Program-made: the position numbers and the translations under genes | In this document: positions 5,851 to 6,714 of the stretch, in pieces | Numbering within the stretch: position 1 is the first letter of the stretch | How the letters are laid out: each line of letters opens with the position of its first letter | The notes under the pieces: model-generated | The model's input: only the letters and a program-made list of their open reading frames with translations | Told to the model about the DNA's origin: nothing | Database searches by the model: none | Source of the DNA: Pseudomonadota bacterium | Lineage (GTDB): Bacteria > Pseudomonadota > Alphaproteobacteria > Acetobacterales > Acetobacteraceae | Reading direction: 5' to 3' | Assembly (NCBI GenBank): GCA_021805485.1 | Contig: JAJZFF010000050.1 | Location: 1 to 6,714 of the forward strand | Length of the DNA stretch: 6,714 nucleotides

Positions 5851-6512
5851 GCGAGGCGGCGGAAGCGCTGCTCGGGCATCGCTTCGCGCGGCCTGACCTG
5901 CTCGCCCAGGCCCTGACCCATCGCTCCGCGGTCGGCCAGGGCGGTATGGGGTCGAACGAACGGCTCGAATTCATCGGCGACCGTGTGCTGGGCCTGCTGA
6001 TCGCGGAATGGCTGATCGAGCGCTTCCCGCATGAGCGCGAGGGCGGGCTGGGGCCGCGACTGGCGCATCTCGTTTCCCGCCAGTCGCTGGCGGAGATCGC
6101 CGAGAACGGGGGCGTCGCCGGGCTGCTCTCGGTCTCGCCGGGGGAAAGCCGGCGCGGGGTGCGCAACCGCGCGACCGTGCTGGCCGATGCGCTGGAAGCG
6201 CTGATCGGCGCGCTCTATCTCGATGGCGGGCTGGAGCCGGCGCGCCTGTTCATCCGCCGCATCTTCGCACCCCGGATCGACGGCCAGCCGAGCGCCCCGC
6301 CCAAGGACCCCAAGACCGCGCTGCAGGAATATGCGCTCGCGCGCGGGCCGGTTCTGCCCTCCTATGAGCTGGTGGAGCGGACCGGCCCCTCGCACGCGCC
6401 GCGCTTTCGCATCCGCGTGACGGTCGCCGGCCGCTCGGCCGAGGGGCTTGCCGGAACCAAGCGCGAGGCGGAGCAGAACGCCGCGCGCGACCTGCTGGAG
6501 CAGCTGCAATGA
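5847..6512 (+). CDS. rnc: Ribonuclease III
   Basis: RNase III cleaves double-stranded RNA, releasing 16S and 23S precursors and processing some mRNAs. I place the start at TTG 5847, giving 221 residues and a 4-nt overlap with the lepB stop. The signature NERLEFIGD runs 37-45. Counting from this start, Glu38, Glu41, Asp45, Glu65, Asp114 and Glu117 fall at the same numbers as the catalytic and metal-binding residues of the E. coli enzyme, which supports the chosen start. The nuclease domain covers about 1-145. A double-stranded RNA binding domain follows (154-221), with TALQE (157-161), GPSHAPRF (180-187) and [10 protein letters not shown] (204-213). An in-frame ATG at 5787 would add 20 residues that merely read lepB in another frame (GRHPLGPAVHGHP), so I reject it. 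No Shine-Dalgarno precedes the TTG, so translation probably depends on coupling to lepB. It overlaps era by 4 nt at its end. Confidence 0.95.
   Translation: MSEAAEALLGHRFARPDLLAQALTHRSAVGQGGMGSNERLEFIGDRVLGLLIAEWLIERFPHEREGGLGPRLAHLVSRQSLAEIAENGGVAGLLSVSPGESRRGVRNRATVLADALEALIGALYLDGGLEPARLFIRRIFAPRIDGQPSAPPKDPKTALQEYALARGPVLPSYELVERTGPSHAPRFRIRVTVAGRSAEGLAGTKREAEQNAARDLLEQLQ
6497..6500 (+). promoter_or_regulatory. era ribosome binding site inside the end of rnc
   Basis: GGAG lies 8 nt before the era ATG and within the last codons of rnc. Together with the ATGA overlap, it indicates that era is translated by coupling plus its own binding site, unlike rnc, which has no visible site. Confidence 0.55.
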
Positions 6513-6714
6513 AAACCCGCTGCGGTTATGTCGCCCTTCTCGGACGGCCGAATGCCGGCAAGTCCACCCTGCTGAACCAGGCCGTCGGCGCCAAGGTGTC
6601 GATCGTGACACCCAAGGCGCAGACCACGCGATTCCGCATTTCGGGCATCGTGATGCGCGGCGACGACCAGATCGTGCTGGTCGACACGCCTGGCATTTTC
6701 GCGCCGAAGCGGCG
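6509..6714 (+). CDS. era: GTPase Era, 3' end cut off by window edge
   Basis: Era is an essential GTPase that binds 16S rRNA near its 3' end and helps assemble the 30S subunit at the inner membrane face. Only the first 68 residues are present, out of about 300 for the family. They show G1 GRPNAGKST (12-20), the effector segment with KAQTTR (36-41) and G3 DTPG (59-62), followed by IFAPKRR as expected for Era. The run [16 protein letters not shown] right after the start is diagnostic of Era against other TrmE-Era-EngA-family GTPases, and the position after rnc confirms it. The NKxD motif and the C-terminal KH domain lie outside the window. The ATG at 6509 overlaps the rnc TGA (ATGA), the usual arrangement for translational coupling, so RNase III and Era, both ribosome-maturation factors, are made together. 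Confidence 0.96.
   Translation, partial: MKTRCGYVALLGRPNAGKSTLLNQAVGAKVSIVTPKAQTTRFRISGIVMRGDDQIVLVDTPGIFAPKR

Noticed and set aside
5715..6611. 298-codon minus-strand frame opposite rnc and era
   Set aside because: Antisense to two well-supported genes in a conserved operon; its product has no recognisable domain.

Overview
This window looks like ordinary chromosome from a GC-rich alphaproteobacterium. Four things point that way: the very high G+C in every gene, an EF-G whose domain IV loop reads [12 protein letters not shown], an Era P-loop of the form GRPNAGKS, and the compact lepB-rnc-era order. The style of the proteins suggests Rhodospirillales, perhaps Acetobacteraceae, but that is an impression from family resemblance and not a proven assignment. 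I see no rRNA, tRNA, insertion sequence, CRISPR array, prophage gene or integration scar. No gene-free stretch exceeds about 210 bp.

Layout from left to right. A class I SAM-dependent methyltransferase, cut by the left edge, runs rightwards to 702. It converges, with only 9 bp between stops, on a small gene of unknown function (712-1017, minus). That small gene lies 36 bp downstream of fusA (1054-3141, minus) and is probably co-transcribed with it. A 211-bp divergent intergenic region follows, then a 96-residue stand-alone PAAR-repeat protein (3353-3643, plus). This converges on a D-alanyl-D-alanine carboxypeptidase gene (3690-4922, minus), with a short perfect hairpin between the two stops. 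A second divergent region of 169 bp leads into the lepB-rnc-era operon (5092 to the right edge, plus). Its genes overlap by 4 nt at both junctions, and era is truncated by the window end.

Most of the genes are housekeeping. EF-G serves translation elongation, the carboxypeptidase trims periplasmic peptidoglycan stem peptides, LepB cleaves signal peptides, RNase III processes rRNA and mRNA, and Era is a GTPase for 30S assembly. RNase III and Era both act in ribosome maturation, which fits their coupling. The PAAR protein is the one accessory-type gene. It would cap a contractile injection spike (type VI secretion or similar), yet no VgrG, effector or sheath gene lies nearby.

I did not find an undescribed system. 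The items most worth a second look are: the orphan PAAR gene with its 30-residue internal period; a perfect 13-bp inverted repeat inside the small gene downstream of fusA; the Ser-Leu in place of Ser-Met at the LepB active site; the isolated position of fusA and its slightly unusual G domain; and the TTG start of rnc overlapping the lepB stop.
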